A stretch of DNA of 49,235 bases from Syntrophobacterales bacterium (GCA_023512475.1 JAILZL010000021.1:1-49235), one strand, 5' to 3'; positions 1 to 9,296 are shown, numbered from the stretch's first letter. Made by a program: numbers and translations. Notes: generated from the sequence alone by a model not told the origin.

Positions 1-2936
1 CCGCCGGCCCCGAAGCCCAGGGCGATGGGCAAAGCACCCATGAGGGCCGCCATGGTGGTCATCATGATGGGGCGGAAGCGGATGAGGGCCCCCTGGTAGA
101 TGGCCTCCCGGGGGCTTTTGCCGTCGCGGCGCTGGGCCTCCAGGGCGAAGTCGATCATCATGATGGCGTTCTTCTTGACAATGCCCACCAGCATGATGAC
201 CCCCACAAAGGCATAGAGGTTGAGGTCGTGGCGGAAGAGGAGGAGGGTCACCAGGGCCCCCACTCCGGCGGAGGGCAGCCCCGACAGAATGGTCACGGGG
301 TGGATGAAGCTCTCATAGAGCATGCCCAGGATGAGATAAATCACCAGGATGGACATGAGGAGGAGCATCCACAGACCCTGCAGGGAGCTCTGATACGCCT
401 GGGCGGTGCCCTGAAAGCTGGTGGTGAGGGTGGCGGGCAGGGTCTCTTTGGCCAGCCGGGTGACCGCGTCCACCGCTTCGCTCAAGGCCACCCCGGGCTT
501 GAGGTTGAAGCTTAAGGTCACCGCGGGTAGCTGCCCGGCATGGTTGACGGTCAGAGGCCCGTAGCTGCGCTTCAGGGTCACGGCGGCGTTCAAGGGCACC
601 AGCTGGCCGGCATTGTTCCGGACATAGAGGAGGGGCAGGGCGGCGGGATCGGCCTGATATTCCGGCAGGAGCTCCAGGATGACCTTGTATTGGTTGTTGG
701 GGGCCAGGATGGTGGAGACCTGGCGGGTGCCGTAGGCGCTGTACAGAGCCTCCTCGATCCTGTGGGCCGAAAGCCCCAGGGCCGCGGCCTTGTCCCGCTG
801 GATGACCACTTCCACCTGGGGGTTTTTGATGAGGAGGTCGCTGGTGACGTCCTGCAGCCCCGGCAGGGCCTTCATCTTTGCCTCCAGGACCCCGGCGTAG
901 TGATAGAGCTCCTGGATGTCCGGGCCCTGGAGGGTGAACTGGTAGAGGCTTTTGGTGAGGGTGCCGCCGATGCGGATGGGGGGCAGGTTCTGGGGAAAGA
1001 CGGTGATGCCGGGGATGGCGGCCAGCATGGGCCGCAACTCCTTGATCACCTGCTCCACATGGGGCCGCTTATGCCGGGGTTTGAGCTGGATGAAGAGGCG
1101 GCCGGTGTTGGCGGCGGGGGAGTGCTGGCTGGCGCCGATGGCGGAAAAATAGGATTTCACCGCGGGATGGGTCAGGACCACCCGGCCCACCTCCTGCTGG
1201 CGGTCCTTCATGGCCTCAAAGGAGATGCCCTGGGCGGCCTCGGTGAAGCAGAAGATGGTGCCCTGATCCTCGCTGGGAAGAAAGCCCTTGGGCATGACGG
1301 CAAAGAGATAGACGGTCAGCGCCAGGATGATCCCGGAGGCCAGCAGGGTGGCCCGGGGCCGGGCCAGGACCTGCCTGAGGGTAACCTCATAGCCCCGGAG
1401 CAGGCCGTCGAAGAAGCGTTCGCTCACGGCATAGAGACGGCCGGAGTGCTCCTCCCGGGGGGGCCGGAGATAGCGGCTGCAGAGCATAGGGGTGAGGGTA
1501 AGGGAGACCACGCCGGAGACCAGGATGGCGGCGATGATGGTCACCGCAAACTCATGCAGCAGCCGGCCCAGGATGCCCCCCATGAAGAGGATGGGGATGA
1601 AGGCGGCGGCCAACGACAGGGTCATGGAGACGATGGTGAAGCCGATCTCCCGGGAGCCGTCCAGGGCGGCCTGGAAGCGGCCCTTGCCCATCTCCAGATG
1701 GCGGACGATGTTTTCCAGGACCACGATGGCGTCGTCCACCACAAAGCCCACCGCCAGGGTGAGGGCCATGAGCGAAAGGTTGTCGATGCTGAAGCCCAGG
1801 AGATACATCACCGAAAAGGTGCCAATGATGGACAGGGGCAGGGCCAGGGAGGGGATGAGGGTGGCGGAGAGGTTGCGGATAAAGAGAAAGATGACCAGGA
1901 TCACCAGGGCTACGGCCAGGAGCAGGGTGAATTTGACATCCCGGACCGACTCCCGGATGGACTCGGAGCGGTCATAGAGCACCACCAGGTCCACGGCGCC
2001 GGGAATCTGGTTCCGGAAGGTGGGCAGCAGCCGGCGTACCCGGTCCACCACCTCGATGGTGTTGGTGCCGGGCTGCCGTTGGATGGCCAGGACCACCGCC
2101 CGGGACTGCTTGTACCAGCTGGCGATCTTGTCCTCCTCAACACTGTCCAGGACCTGGCCCACATCCTGGAGACGCACCGGATGCCCCTGGCGGTAGGCGA
2201 TGATCAGGGGGCGGTAGGCCGCGGCGTGGGTGAGCTGCCCGGTGGCCTGGAGGGCAAAGGCCTGGTGCGGGCCGGTCAGGGTCCCGGTGGGCAGGTTGAC
2301 ATTGGCCTGCTGCACCGCCTGGGCCACCTCATCCAGGCCCAGACCCCGGGCCGCCAGGGCCTTGGGGTCCACCTGGATGCGCACCGCATACTTCTGGGCG
2401 CCGTACACCTGTACTTGGGCCACCCCCTCCACCATGGAGATGCGCTGGGCCATGAGGGTGTCGGCATATTCATGGATGGCGGACAGCGGCAGGGTGGCGG
2501 AGGTCAGGGCGAGGTACAACACCGGCATGTCCGCCGGGTTCACCTTGGCATAGGTGGGCGGACTGGGGAGCTCCGGGGGCAGGAGACGGGCCGCCTTGGC
2601 AATGGCCGCCTGCACATCCTGAGCCGCGGCGTCCAGGTTCTTGCTGAGCGCAAAGGTGAGGGTGATCTGGGTGAAGCCGTGGGCGTTCACGGAGTTTAAC
2701 GACTCCAGCCCCGCGATGGTGGAGAACTCCCGCTCCAAGGGCGTGGCCACCGCCGCGGCCATGGTCTCCGGGGTGGCCCCGGGAAGCTGGGCGTTCACCA
2801 GGATGGTGGGAAAATCCACGTTCGGGAGATGACTCACCGGCAGATAGCGGTAGGAGATCAACCCGAAGAGCAACAGGCCGAGCATGACCAACGTGGTCAT
2901 CACCGGCCGGCGGATAAAGGGCCCTGCAAGGTTCAT
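1..2936 (-). CDS. RND efflux transporter permease (MdtB/MdtC-like), 3' end cut off
   Basis: The minus-strand frame is open from an ATG at 2936 to the window edge, giving about 978 residues of a family usually near 1030, so only the last ~50-60 residues are missing. The N-terminus (MNLAGPFIRRPVMTTLVMLG) is the typical cytoplasmic start and first membrane helix of an AcrB/HAE1-type inner-membrane pump. The central segment DNLSLMALTLAVGFVVDDAI, with the paired aspartates of the proton-relay helix, resembles MdtB/MdtC. The last visible residues (TMAALMGALPIALGFGAGG) match the final membrane helices. It exports hydrophobic compounds driven by the proton gradient, together with the adaptor encoded 123 bp upstream. 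An outer-membrane channel gene may lie beyond the window. The start has no clear ribosome-binding site. A long plus-strand ORF over this region is only its GC-rich shadow. Substrate unknown. Confidence 0.93.
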   Translation of the reverse strand, partial: MNLAGPFIRRPVMTTLVMLGLLLFGLISYRYLPVSHLPNVDFPTILVNAQLPGATPETMAAAVATPLEREFSTIAGLESLNSVNAHGFTQITLTFALSKNLDAAAQDVQAAIAKAARLLPPELPSPPTYAKVNPADMPVLYLALTSATLPLSAIHEYADTLMAQRISMVEGVAQVQVYGAQKYAVRIQVDPKALAARGLGLDEVAQAVQQANVNLPTGTLTGPHQAFALQATGQLTHAAAYRPLIIAYRQGHPVRLQDVGQVLDSVEEDKIASWYKQSRAVVLAIQRQPGTNTIEVVDRVRRLLPTFRNQIPGAVDLVVLYDRSESIRESVRDVKFTLLLAVALVILVIFLFIRNLSATLIPSLALPLSIIGTFSVMYLLGFSIDNLSLMALTLAVGFVVDDAIVVLENIVRHLEMGKGRFQAALDGSREIGFTIVSMTLSLAAAFIPILFMGGILGRLLHEFAVTIIAAILVSGVVSLTLTPMLCSRYLRPPREEHSGRLYAVSERFFDGLLRGYEVTLRQVLARPRATLLASGIILALTVYLFAVMPKGFLPSEDQGTIFCFTEAAQGISFEAMKDRQQEVGRVVLTHPAVKSYFSAIGASQHSPAANTGRLFIQLKPRHKRPHVEQVIKELRPMLAAIPGITVFPQNLPPIRIGGTLTKSLYQFTLQGPDIQELYHYAGVLEAKMKALPGLQDVTSDLLIKNPQVEVVIQRDKAAALGLSAHRIEEALYSAYGTRQVSTILAPNNQYKVILELLPEYQADPAALPLLYVRNNAGQLVPLNAAVTLKRSYGPLTVNHAGQLPAVTLSFNLKPGVALSEAVDAVTRLAKETLPATLTTSFQGTAQAYQSSLQGLWMLLLMSILVIYLILGMLYESFIHPVTILSGLPSAGVGALVTLLLFRHDLNLYAFVGVIMLVGIVKKNAIMMIDFALEAQRRDGKSPREAIYQGALIRFRPIMMTTMAALMGALPIALGFGAG

Positions 2937-3059
2937 AGGCTGGCCATGGGGTGCGGGGAAGGCCGGGGGAGACTCAGCCCCCCGCCCTCCCCTCCCTCTC
3001 CCCTACCCCCGATCTGGGGCGGTAAGGGTATACAAGAGAGGGGTAAGGGCCTGCGGCCC

Positions 3060-4208
3060 TCAGCCCCCGTCCCCGGAATCTTTCACTGCCACCCGGGCCC
3101 CCGGGGTGAGGCGCAGGTGGCCGTCGGTGACCACGGTCTCCCCGGGGGTCACTCCGCCGGCCAGAACGGTTTCGCCCTCCAGGTGGCGCTTCACAGTGAC
3201 GGCGCGGTATTCCACGGTCTGGTCGGCCCGGATGACGAAGACATACTGCTCGCCCTGGCCGGTCTGCACCGCCCGGGCGGGGAGCACCAGGGCGTCGGGT
3301 TCGTCGGCCAGCTTCAGGGTCACCTCCACGAACTGCCCCGGCCAGAGGCGCTTGTCCTCGTTGGGGAAAGTGGCCTTGAGACGGAGGGTGCCGGTGGCCT
3401 GGTCCACGGCGTGATCCACAAAGGTGAGGCGGCCGTGGACGGGACGGGCTTCCTCCCCGGGGATGACGGCGGTCACCGCCACCGACCCGGCGGCCAAGGC
3501 GGTTTTGATGGCGCCCGTGTGCTGTTCCGGCACGGTGAAGCTGGCGTAAATGGGCTGGATCTGGTGAATGACCACCAGGACATGTTTTTCATCCTCGGCC
3601 TTGACGATATTCCCCTGGTGCACCAGGAGGCTGCCGGTGCGGCCGGCGATGGGGGCCCGGATGGTGCAGTACTCCAGCTTCAGGCGGGCGCTGTCCACCG
3701 CGGCTTCATCGGCCCTCACCGTGGCCTCCAGGGCCTGGGCGGTGGCGGTGATCTGGTCGAACTGCTCCCGGCTGATGAGGTCATCCTGGATGAGCCGGGC
3801 GTAGCGGCGGGCGTCATCCTGGGCCTTTTTCAGCAGGGCCAGGTCCCGGGCCAGCCGGGCCTGGGCCTCCCGGAGGGCCGCCTGATGGGGCCGGGGGTCG
3901 ATGGTGAAGAGGAGGTCCCCCGCCTTCACCTCCTGTCCCTCCCGGAAATGCACCTTGAGGAGCTCGCCTCCCACCAGGGCCTTGACGGAGACGGTGGCGT
4001 AAGCCTCCACGTTGCCGATGGTCCTGAGGACCACGGGCACGGTCTTTTTCTGCACCGGGGCGGCGGTAACCGGGACCGGCGGCGGGGCCACCGGGCCCTC
4101 GGAGCGGCCCCCGGAGCAGGCAGGTACACAAGCGAGAAGCCCGGCGAGGGCAAGGGCGGGAAACTTACCGCGCCGGAAAACGGCAAGGAATCTGGTCAGG
4201 GTGCGCAC
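3060..4208 (-). CDS. RND efflux periplasmic adaptor (membrane fusion protein, MdtA/AcrA-like)
   Basis: 382 residues starting at a GTG. The N-terminus has a basic stretch, a hydrophobic segment and a lipobox-like LLAC (Cys27), so it is probably a lipoprotein anchored in the inner membrane facing the periplasm. Residues ~60-100 form the first half of the biotinyl-lipoyl-like barrel (KVHFREGQEVKAGDLLF). A coiled-coil hairpin rich in Ala, Leu and Arg follows (~105-175), then the second half of the barrel (TIRAPIAGRTGSLLVHQGN) and beta-barrel and membrane-proximal domains. It links the RND permease encoded next to an outer-membrane channel. The two genes form an operon on the minus strand with a 123-bp GC-rich gap. 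The adaptor role is secure; the substrate is not deducible. Confidence 0.93.
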   Translation of the reverse strand: MRTLTRFLAVFRRGKFPALALAGLLACVPACSGGRSEGPVAPPPVPVTAAPVQKKTVPVVLRTIGNVEAYATVSVKALVGGELLKVHFREGQEVKAGDLLFTIDPRPHQAALREAQARLARDLALLKKAQDDARRYARLIQDDLISREQFDQITATAQALEATVRADEAAVDSARLKLEYCTIRAPIAGRTGSLLVHQGNIVKAEDEKHVLVVIHQIQPIYASFTVPEQHTGAIKTALAAGSVAVTAVIPGEEARPVHGRLTFVDHAVDQATGTLRLKATFPNEDKRLWPGQFVEVTLKLADEPDALVLPARAVQTGQGEQYVFVIRADQTVEYRAVTVKRHLEGETVLAGGVTPGETVVTDGHLRLTPGARVAVKDSGDGG

Positions 4209-4242
4209 CCGTGGTCCTGTCAGGGCTGGGAATGATGATTTT

Positions 4243-4248
4243 ATTATA
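4243..4248 (-). promoter_or_regulatory. Possible -10 element of the RND operon
   Basis: The minus strand reads TATAAT here, 35 bases before the GTG start of the adaptor gene. The -35 position holds a C-rich sequence with no consensus, so the promoter would be weak or activator dependent. Inference from spacing only. Confidence 0.3.
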
Positions 4249-4381
4249 GCCTAATTTTCGGGTGCGGGGGAAAAGGAGGGAGGGCGGGAGGGGAAACCCT
4301 CCTTTGGGGGAGGGCAGGCGGTGGTGATCCCCGGGCCCCGAGGCCCCTTTCCATAAAAAGTGCCTTGCCGGCAGATTTAGC

Positions 4382-4410
4382 TTGACACGGCCAAAGCCCC
4401 GGGTGATGAT
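4382..4410 (+). promoter_or_regulatory. Sigma-70-like promoter upstream of the cold-shock gene
   Basis: TTGACA (4382-4387) is a perfect -35. Seventeen bases later GATGAT (4405-4410) matches four of six positions of the -10. Transcription would begin near 4417, giving a leader of about 140 nt before the cold-shock start codon. The leader contains two hairpins (4438-4455 and 4461-4489). Confidence 0.55.
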
Positions 4411-4460
4411 ATAGGCAGATGGCAGGGCACGAGACATCAGGGAGGGTTCTCCCTGGAGAC

Positions 4461-4494
4461 AATCGAAGCGGCCGCGGGCCGTTTCGATTTTTTT
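4461..4494 (+). terminator. Strong hairpin plus U-tract inside the cold-shock leader (attenuator or sRNA terminator)
   Basis: AATCGAA at 4461-4467 pairs with TTCGATT at 4483-4489. Pairing continues inward through one G-U pair and five G-C pairs to a GCG loop, giving a 13-bp stem. The stem overlaps a run of seven T (4488-4494). A second hairpin, CAGGGAG / CTCCCTG with a GGTT loop, lies just upstream at 4438-4455. The element sits after the promoter at 4382 and 63 bases before the cold-shock start codon. It either ends a short RNA of ~75 nt or attenuates the downstream gene. Confidence 0.7.
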
Positions 4495-4557
4495 GTGGCC
4501 CGTCCATCATTTGGTCTGCTTTTCTTGCAGGCGATTTACATTTCGGAGGATAGTTGC

Positions 4558-4761
4558 ATGAGAGTACGTGGTACGGTGAAGTGGTTTAATGATGCCAAGG
4601 GGTTCGGGTTCATTTCCCGGGAGGATGGCCCGGATGTGTTTGTGCATCACAGCGCCATCCAGATGAACGGGTTCCGGTCCCTGCAGGAAAACCAGACCGT
4701 GGAATTCGAGATTGTGCAAGGCGCCAAGGGCCCGCAGGCCCAAAACGTCACCAAAGTCTGA
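4558..4761 (+). CDS. Cold-shock domain protein (CspA family)
   Basis: 67 residues, a single cold-shock domain of normal length. It begins [19 protein letters not shown] and carries RNP1 (KGFGFI) and RNP2 (DVFVHHSAI) plus the usual acidic C-terminal strand ([10 protein letters not shown]). The ATG at 4558 is chosen because the ribosome-binding site CGGAGGA lies 7 bases upstream and the family starts there; longer readings add a non-conserved tail. CspA-type proteins bind single-stranded RNA and DNA, melt hairpins and can cause antitermination. It is monocistronic: its own promoter and leader hairpin lie upstream and a terminator follows 21 bases after the stop. The terminator-like hairpin in the leader suggests autoregulation, which is inference. 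Confidence 0.96.
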   Translation: MRVRGTVKWFNDAKGFGFISREDGPDVFVHHSAIQMNGFRSLQENQTVEFEIVQGAKGPQAQNVTKV

Positions 4762-4782
4762 CCCACAGGAGTCTGACCCACC

Positions 4783-4821
4783 GGCGGGCCCTCCGGTTTT
4801 GGGGGGCCCGCCTCTTTTTTT
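4783..4821 (+). terminator. Intrinsic terminator after the cold-shock gene
   Basis: GGCGGGCCC (4783-4791) pairs perfectly with GGGCCCGCC (4804-4812) around a 12-base loop, followed by TC and a run of T. It is 21 bases after the stop codon of the cold-shock gene. Confidence 0.85.
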
Positions 4822-5052
4822 CCTCCCTTGCCTTCCCTGCCGGACTCCGGCCGCACCTTATCCAAAAACCCTTCTCCGGCAGATTGGCGGGCGTCCGCCT
4901 CCCGGACCGTGTCCTCTTTCCTCCCACCAAGAACCCGCCCACCGGGCGGCCTCGACCTCCGGCTCTGAAACGGACGGATTTTTTTTCCCTGCGGATTTTG
5001 TTATTTTTCGGGTGAAGAAAATTCATCGGGAGGCCGATTTTCTTCCCAGAGT

Positions 5053-6627
5053 ATGGAGAGCTGGCACTTCACCGAGCAGGACCGTTGGCAGATGGCCGCC
5101 CTGGGGATCTCCGAAGCCCGGGTGCGGGACCAGCTCCGCTTTTTCAGCCGGCCCCGCCCGGCGGTGAAGCTGGCCCGGCCCTGCACCCTGGGGGATGGCA
5201 TCCGGCGCCTGGCACCGGGGGAGCAGGCCCGCTATCTGGCCCTCCAGGCCGAGGCCGCTTCCCGGGGGCGGTTTCTCAAATTCGTCCCTGCCTCCGGGGC
5301 GGCCAGCCGCATGTTTCAGGCGCCTTTAAGCTATCTGGCGGAGCTTCCCCCGGAGCTTGTCGCCGGAGAGCCGCCCGCGGGGGTCCCGGACCCGCCGCCG
5401 GCAGGTCCGGTGGCCGCCTTCTGCCAGGCTCTGAGTCGCTTTGCCTTCTTCCCGGATCTGGCCCGGTGCCTTAAGGAGAGAGGGCTTCATCCCGAGGGCC
5501 TGCTGGCCGCCGGGGCATATCACTGTGCGCTCTTCTATCTTCTGACCCCCGCCGGCCTCAATTATGCCGCCCTGCCCAAGGGCCTGCTGAAATTTCACCG
5601 CTACGGCCAGGAGTGCCGCACCGCCCTGGAGGAGCACCTGGTGGAGGCGGCCTTTTACGTGCGGGACTGGGAGGGGCGCTGCCGGCTGCATGTCACCGTC
5701 CTGCCGGAGCACCGGGAGCTGTTTGCGGGCTTGCTGCGGGAAGCCCAGCCCCGCTGGGAGGTTCGCCTGGGCTGCCGCTTTCAGGTGGAGTTTTCCTGCC
5801 AGAGCCACGCCACCGACACCCTGGCGGTGGACCTGGACCTCCGCCCCTTCCGGGAGGAGGACGGCCGCCTGCACTTCCGGCCCGGGGGGCATGGGGCCCT
5901 CCTCACCAACCTCCAGGACTGTGGCGGCGACCTGGTTTATATCAAAAACATCGACAATGTCGTCCCCGACCGCCTGAAGGAGCCCACCATCCTCTGGAAG
6001 CGGCTTATGGGGGGGCTGGTGGTGGAAGTGGAAGGGCGGCTCCACGGTCTCCTGCGGCAGTTGACCGCCGGGGAGACCGATCCCGGGCTGCTGGCCGACG
6101 CGGCCGCCTGGGCCCGGGAGGAGCTGGCGGTGTCCCTGCCCCCGGAGTTTGCCGCCTGGCCGGGGGACCGGCGGCGGGAGTTTCTGGTGGCTGCCCTGAA
6201 CCGGCCCCTCAGGGTCTGCGGGGTGGTGAAAAACGAGGGGGAGCCCGGGGGCGCGCCCTTCTGGGTGAGGGAGCCCGACGGCGGCTTCAGCCGGCAGATT
6301 GTGGAGGGGGCCCAGGTGGATCTGGCCGACCCGGAGCAGCGGGCGGTCTGGGAGGCGGCCACCCATTTCAACCCGGTGGACCTGGTGGTGACCCTGAGGG
6401 ACTATCAGGGCCGCCCCTTTGAGCTGCAGCGCTTTGCCGACCCTGAGGCGGTGTTCATCAGCCGCAAGTCCTACAACGGCCGGAAACTCCTGGCCCTGGA
6501 GCTGCCGGGTCTGTGGAACGGCGGCATGGCCCGCTGGCTCACCCTGTTTGTGGAAGTGCCGGCCATCACCTTCAACCCGGTGAAGACCGCCTTGGACCTC
6601 CTCCGGCCGGAGCACCTGCCGGAGTAA
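5053..6627 (+). CDS. DUF4301 family protein
   Basis: 524 residues. The N-terminal pattern (FTEQDRWQMAALGISEARV, then RPCTLGDGIRRL and KFVPASGAASRMFQ) is the signature of the DUF4301 family, best known from Bacteroidetes and some Desulfobacterota. The family has no established reaction. The glycine/alanine-rich PASGAASRM loop, followed by conserved His, Asp and Lys segments (GGHGALLTNLQDC, YIKNIDNVVPD), recalls a nucleotide-binding or sugar-nucleotidyltransferase-like core, which is speculative. No signal peptide or membrane helix, so probably cytoplasmic. The start has no strong ribosome-binding site; GGGAGG lies about 19 bases upstream. The DUF192 gene begins 21 bases after its stop, so the two may be co-transcribed. 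The 230 bases upstream hold only a short GC hairpin and an AT-rich stretch. Confidence 0.8.
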   Translation: MESWHFTEQDRWQMAALGISEARVRDQLRFFSRPRPAVKLARPCTLGDGIRRLAPGEQARYLALQAEAASRGRFLKFVPASGAASRMFQAPLSYLAELPPELVAGEPPAGVPDPPPAGPVAAFCQALSRFAFFPDLARCLKERGLHPEGLLAAGAYHCALFYLLTPAGLNYAALPKGLLKFHRYGQECRTALEEHLVEAAFYVRDWEGRCRLHVTVLPEHRELFAGLLREAQPRWEVRLGCRFQVEFSCQSHATDTLAVDLDLRPFREEDGRLHFRPGGHGALLTNLQDCGGDLVYIKNIDNVVPDRLKEPTILWKRLMGGLVVEVEGRLHGLLRQLTAGETDPGLLADAAAWAREELAVSLPPEFAAWPGDRRREFLVAALNRPLRVCGVVKNEGEPGGAPFWVREPDGGFSRQIVEGAQVDLADPEQRAVWEAATHFNPVDLVVTLRDYQGRPFELQRFADPEAVFISRKSYNGRKLLALELPGLWNGGMARWLTLFVEVPAITFNPVKTALDLLRPEHLPE

Positions 6628-6648
6628 GGTCGCCTCGGAGGCCCACCG

Positions 6649-7110
6649 ATGTCCCCGCCCGTCCGTCGCCTGCCCGGCGTCTTACGTCTGCTGGCGGCCC
6701 TGATGCTGCTGCTGACCGTCCCGGTCGCGGCCCGGGGGCTGTCGCCCCACGGCAATCCCGTCATCACCGTGCTCATCCGGGGGGTGGCCGTCACCGCCGA
6801 GGTGGTCTCCTCCCCGGAGAAGCTCTACCTGGGCCTGAGCCATCGCCCTGGCCTGCCCCCCGGTCACGGCATGCTCTTTATGCTCCCCGAGGTGGCGGTG
6901 CAGCATTTCTGCATGCGGGATATGCGCTTCCCCCTGGATTTCCTGTGGCTGAAAGACGGCCGGGTGGTGGGGGTGACCGTGGAGGTGCCGGCGGATTTCC
7001 CCGGCACCGTCACCTCCCCGGAGCCGGTGGCCCAGGTCCTGGAGGTGCCGGCCGGCTTTGTGGCGGCCCACGGCATCCGGGTGGGGGATCCGGTGGAGCT
7101 CCGCCCCTGA
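6649..7110 (+). CDS. DUF192 family secreted protein
   Basis: 153 residues. An arginine-containing N-terminus and a leucine-rich hydrophobic stretch ending near VAARG form a likely signal peptide, so the mature protein of about 120 residues is periplasmic or surface exposed. The body shows the DUF192 pattern: an early V(T)AEVVSSPEKLYLGLSHR segment, GHGMLFMLPE, a short CMRDMRFPLDFLWL strand with the dG-V turn, and a final VLEVPAGFVAAHGIRVGD. The fold is a small beta barrel of unknown function found across bacteria and archaea. GGAGG lies about 8 bases before the ATG, supporting this start. It probably shares a transcript with the DUF4301 gene; the next gene has its own promoter. Confidence 0.86.
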   Translation: MSPPVRRLPGVLRLLAALMLLLTVPVAARGLSPHGNPVITVLIRGVAVTAEVVSSPEKLYLGLSHRPGLPPGHGMLFMLPEVAVQHFCMRDMRFPLDFLWLKDGRVVGVTVEVPADFPGTVTSPEPVAQVLEVPAGFVAAHGIRVGDPVELRP

Positions 7111-7328
7111 GGTCCCAGGCGCCCCTTTCTCTGTCGGCCTCCCCGGCCCTGCGGTGGCCCGCCGGGTAGCCGGTGGTTTTTGGGCTGCGGCCGCCGCCGC
7201 GGGAGGGATTGGCTCCCGGGCCTTCCCCGCCGACCATGTTCTCCGCCCTCAGGGCTGAAGGGGGGGTCGGCCCGGGGCAGGGAGGTCGATTCCTGAGCCC
7301 CTCTCCCGCCCCCTTTCCCGGACCCGGC

Positions 7329-7357
7329 TTGTCAATTCCCTGGGCATCATTTATAGT
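7329..7357 (+). promoter_or_regulatory. Sigma-70 promoter of the ahbB-hemL unit
   Basis: TTGTCA (7329-7334), a 17-base spacer and TATAGT (7352-7357) match five of six positions at both boxes. Transcription would start near 7364, leaving a leader of only about 13 bases that is just long enough to hold the AGGAG ribosome-binding site of ahbB. Confidence 0.65.
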
Positions 7358-7376
7358 CCCGGAAGCAGGAGAAGGC

Positions 7377-7862
7377 ATGGAATTGAGCGATCTGGAGCAG
7401 CGGGTCATCCTGGCATTGCAGCAGGACCTGGAGGTGGTGCCGGAACCCTTCGAGGCGGTGGCCCGGCGGGCGGGGGCCACGGTGGCGGAGGTGCTGCGGG
7501 TGATCCAGGGGCTCAAGGAGCGGGGCATCATCCGGCGCTTCGGAGCCACCTTGAGGCATCAGCTCTCCGGCTTCAGCGCCAACGCCCTGGTGGTCTGGCA
7601 GGTGGAGGCGGCGGAGCTGGAGCGGGTGGGACGGCGGCTGGCGGCCTTCCGCCAGGTGAGCCATTGCTATGCCCGCCGGCCGGCGCCGGGCTGGCCCTAC
7701 ACCCTGTACAGCATGGTCCACGGCCGCAATCCGGAAGAAATCACCGCCTTGGTGGCCGAGATGGCTAACGAGGTGGGCCTGGACGCCTATGAGTTGCTCT
7801 TCAGCGACCAGGAGCTGAAAAAGACCACCATGCGCTATTTCCGGGAAGACGACCCGGAATAA
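7377..7862 (+). CDS. ahbB: Siroheme decarboxylase subunit AhbB (Lrp/AsnC-like)
   Basis: 161 residues from an ATG preceded by AGGAGAAGG. The N-terminal ~60 residues are an AsnC-type winged helix-turn-helix ([15 protein letters not shown], then [20 protein letters not shown]). The C-terminal half carries the AhbB hallmarks [20 protein letters not shown] and VHG, which separate it from AhbA. With AhbA it removes the acetate side chains at C12 and C18 of siroheme to give didecarboxysiroheme, the first step of the alternative heme pathway of sulfate reducers and archaea. No ahbA, ahbC or ahbD is visible here. hemL lies 88 bases downstream, so this is a tetrapyrrole locus with its own promoter at 7329. 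A DNA-binding role is an alternative, but the SHCY/WPY motifs favour the enzyme. Confidence 0.86.
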   Translation: MELSDLEQRVILALQQDLEVVPEPFEAVARRAGATVAEVLRVIQGLKERGIIRRFGATLRHQLSGFSANALVVWQVEAAELERVGRRLAAFRQVSHCYARRPAPGWPYTLYSMVHGRNPEEITALVAEMANEVGLDAYELLFSDQELKKTTMRYFREDDPE

Positions 7863-7950
7863 CGGCGTTTTTGGCCGAAAGGGGGAGGGGGCGGAGGCCG
7901 GCGGATCTCCAATCCCCCGGTGTCTCTTTCCCCCGTATGAGGAGTTTCCC

Positions 7951-9231
7951 ATGTCAGACGGCGAGCGGTCGGCCCGGTTGTTTGAGAGGGCGCGAAAACT
8001 CATGCCCGGGGGGGTCAACAGCCCCGTCCGGGCCTGGGGCGCGGTGGGCGGCAGCCCCCGCCTCCTCGCCCGGGGGGAAGGGGCCCGGGTGTATGATGTG
8101 GACGGCAACAGGTATCTGGATTATGTGGCCTCCTGGGGGCCCCTCATCCTGGGGCACGCCCACCCCGCGGTGGTGACGGCGGTGGCGGAGGCTGCGGCCC
8201 GGGGCACGAGCTTCGGGGCCCCCACCCCCGGGGAACTGGAGCTGGCGGAGCTGCTGTGTGAGGCGGTCCCCTCCCTGGAGATGGTGCGCCTGGTGAGCTC
8301 CGGCACCGAAGCCTGCATGAGCGCCCTGAGGCTGGCCCGGGCGGTCACCGGCCGGCCCCGGGTGATCAAGTTTGACGGCTGCTACCACGGCCATGCCGAT
8401 TCCTTTCTGGTGGCGGCGGGCAGCGGGGTGCTCACCCAGGGCATCCCCGGCAGTCCGGGGGTGCCGCCGGCCATTGCCGAGCTCACCCTGTCGTTGCCCT
8501 ACAACGACCTGGAGGCGGTGCGCCGGGCCTGTGAGCGCTACCCCGGGGAGATCGCCGCGGTGATCGTGGAGCCGGTGGCGGGCAATATGGGGGTGGTGCC
8601 GCCGGAGCCCGGCTTCCTTTCCGGTCTGAGGGAGCTCACCCGCCGGGAGGGGGCGCTCCTCATCTTTGACGAAGTCATCACCGGTTTCCGGGCGGCCTGG
8701 GGCGGGGCCCAGGCTCTGTATGGCGTCACCCCGGATCTCACCTGCCTGGGGAAGATCATCGGCGGAGGGCTGCCGGTGGGGGCCTACGGTGGCCGCCGGG
8801 AGCTCATGGAGCACCTGGCGCCGGTGGGGCCGGTCTATCAGGCGGGGACCCTCTCCGGCAACCCGGTGGCGGTGGCCGCGGGGTTGGCCACCCTCAAGGC
8901 CCTGAAGGAGCCCGGTGTGTATGACACTCTGGAGTCCAAGGCCGCTTTGCTGGCGGCGGGCCTCACGCAGGTGATCCGGGAGAGGGGTCTGCCCTGCTGT
9001 GTCCAGCGGGTGGGCTCCATGCTCACGGTGTTTTTCACTCCGGGGCCGGTGCGTTCCCTGACGGAGGCCCAGCAGGCCGATCTAGAGGCCTTCCGGCGTT
9101 TCTTCCAGGGGATGCTGGCCCAGGGCATCTATCTGCCGCCCTCCCAGTTTGAGGCCTGGTTTGTCTCTCTGGCCCATAGCGAGGCTGATCTGGAGGCGAC
9201 GGTGCAGGCCTTTCGGCAGTGGCTGGGATAG
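7951..9231 (+). CDS. hemL: Glutamate-1-semialdehyde 2,1-aminomutase
   Basis: 426 residues, normal for HemL. It starts [20 protein letters not shown] and contains [10 protein letters not shown] near the N-terminus, the glycine-rich [16 protein letters not shown] cofactor loop, the aspartate segment [12 protein letters not shown] and the PLP-lysine context [19 protein letters not shown]. It is a PLP- or PMP-dependent enzyme that converts glutamate-1-semialdehyde to 5-aminolevulinate in the C5 pathway, in the cytoplasm. The ribosome-binding site GAGGAG is 8 bases before the ATG. It follows ahbB in the same orientation and probably shares its transcript, joining early (ALA) and late (siroheme to heme) steps. 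The next gene has a separate promoter. Confidence 0.97.
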   Translation: MSDGERSARLFERARKLMPGGVNSPVRAWGAVGGSPRLLARGEGARVYDVDGNRYLDYVASWGPLILGHAHPAVVTAVAEAAARGTSFGAPTPGELELAELLCEAVPSLEMVRLVSSGTEACMSALRLARAVTGRPRVIKFDGCYHGHADSFLVAAGSGVLTQGIPGSPGVPPAIAELTLSLPYNDLEAVRRACERYPGEIAAVIVEPVAGNMGVVPPEPGFLSGLRELTRREGALLIFDEVITGFRAAWGGAQALYGVTPDLTCLGKIIGGGLPVGAYGGRRELMEHLAPVGPVYQAGTLSGNPVAVAAGLATLKALKEPGVYDTLESKAALLAAGLTQVIRERGLPCCVQRVGSMLTVFFTPGPVRSLTEAQQADLEAFRRFFQGMLAQGIYLPPSQFEAWFVSLAHSEADLEATVQAFRQWLG

Positions 9232-9296
9232 GTCTGAAAATGAACAGTCAGGGTCGGAATCCGGACAAGGAAATCGCGCCGGCCCGTCAATTTCTC

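Noticed and set aside
540-2699. 719-codon plus-strand ORF
   Set aside because: It is antisense to the RND permease, and its translation is Gly/Gln/His/Asp-rich with no domain; typical shadow in GC-rich DNA.
4417-4494. Known riboswitch in the cold-shock leader
   Set aside because: No conserved core of a known riboswitch class was recognised; only two simple hairpins.
4507-4530. Sigma-54 promoter before the cold-shock gene
   Set aside because: GG and GC are 12 rather than 10 bases apart, which does not fit -24/-12 spacing.
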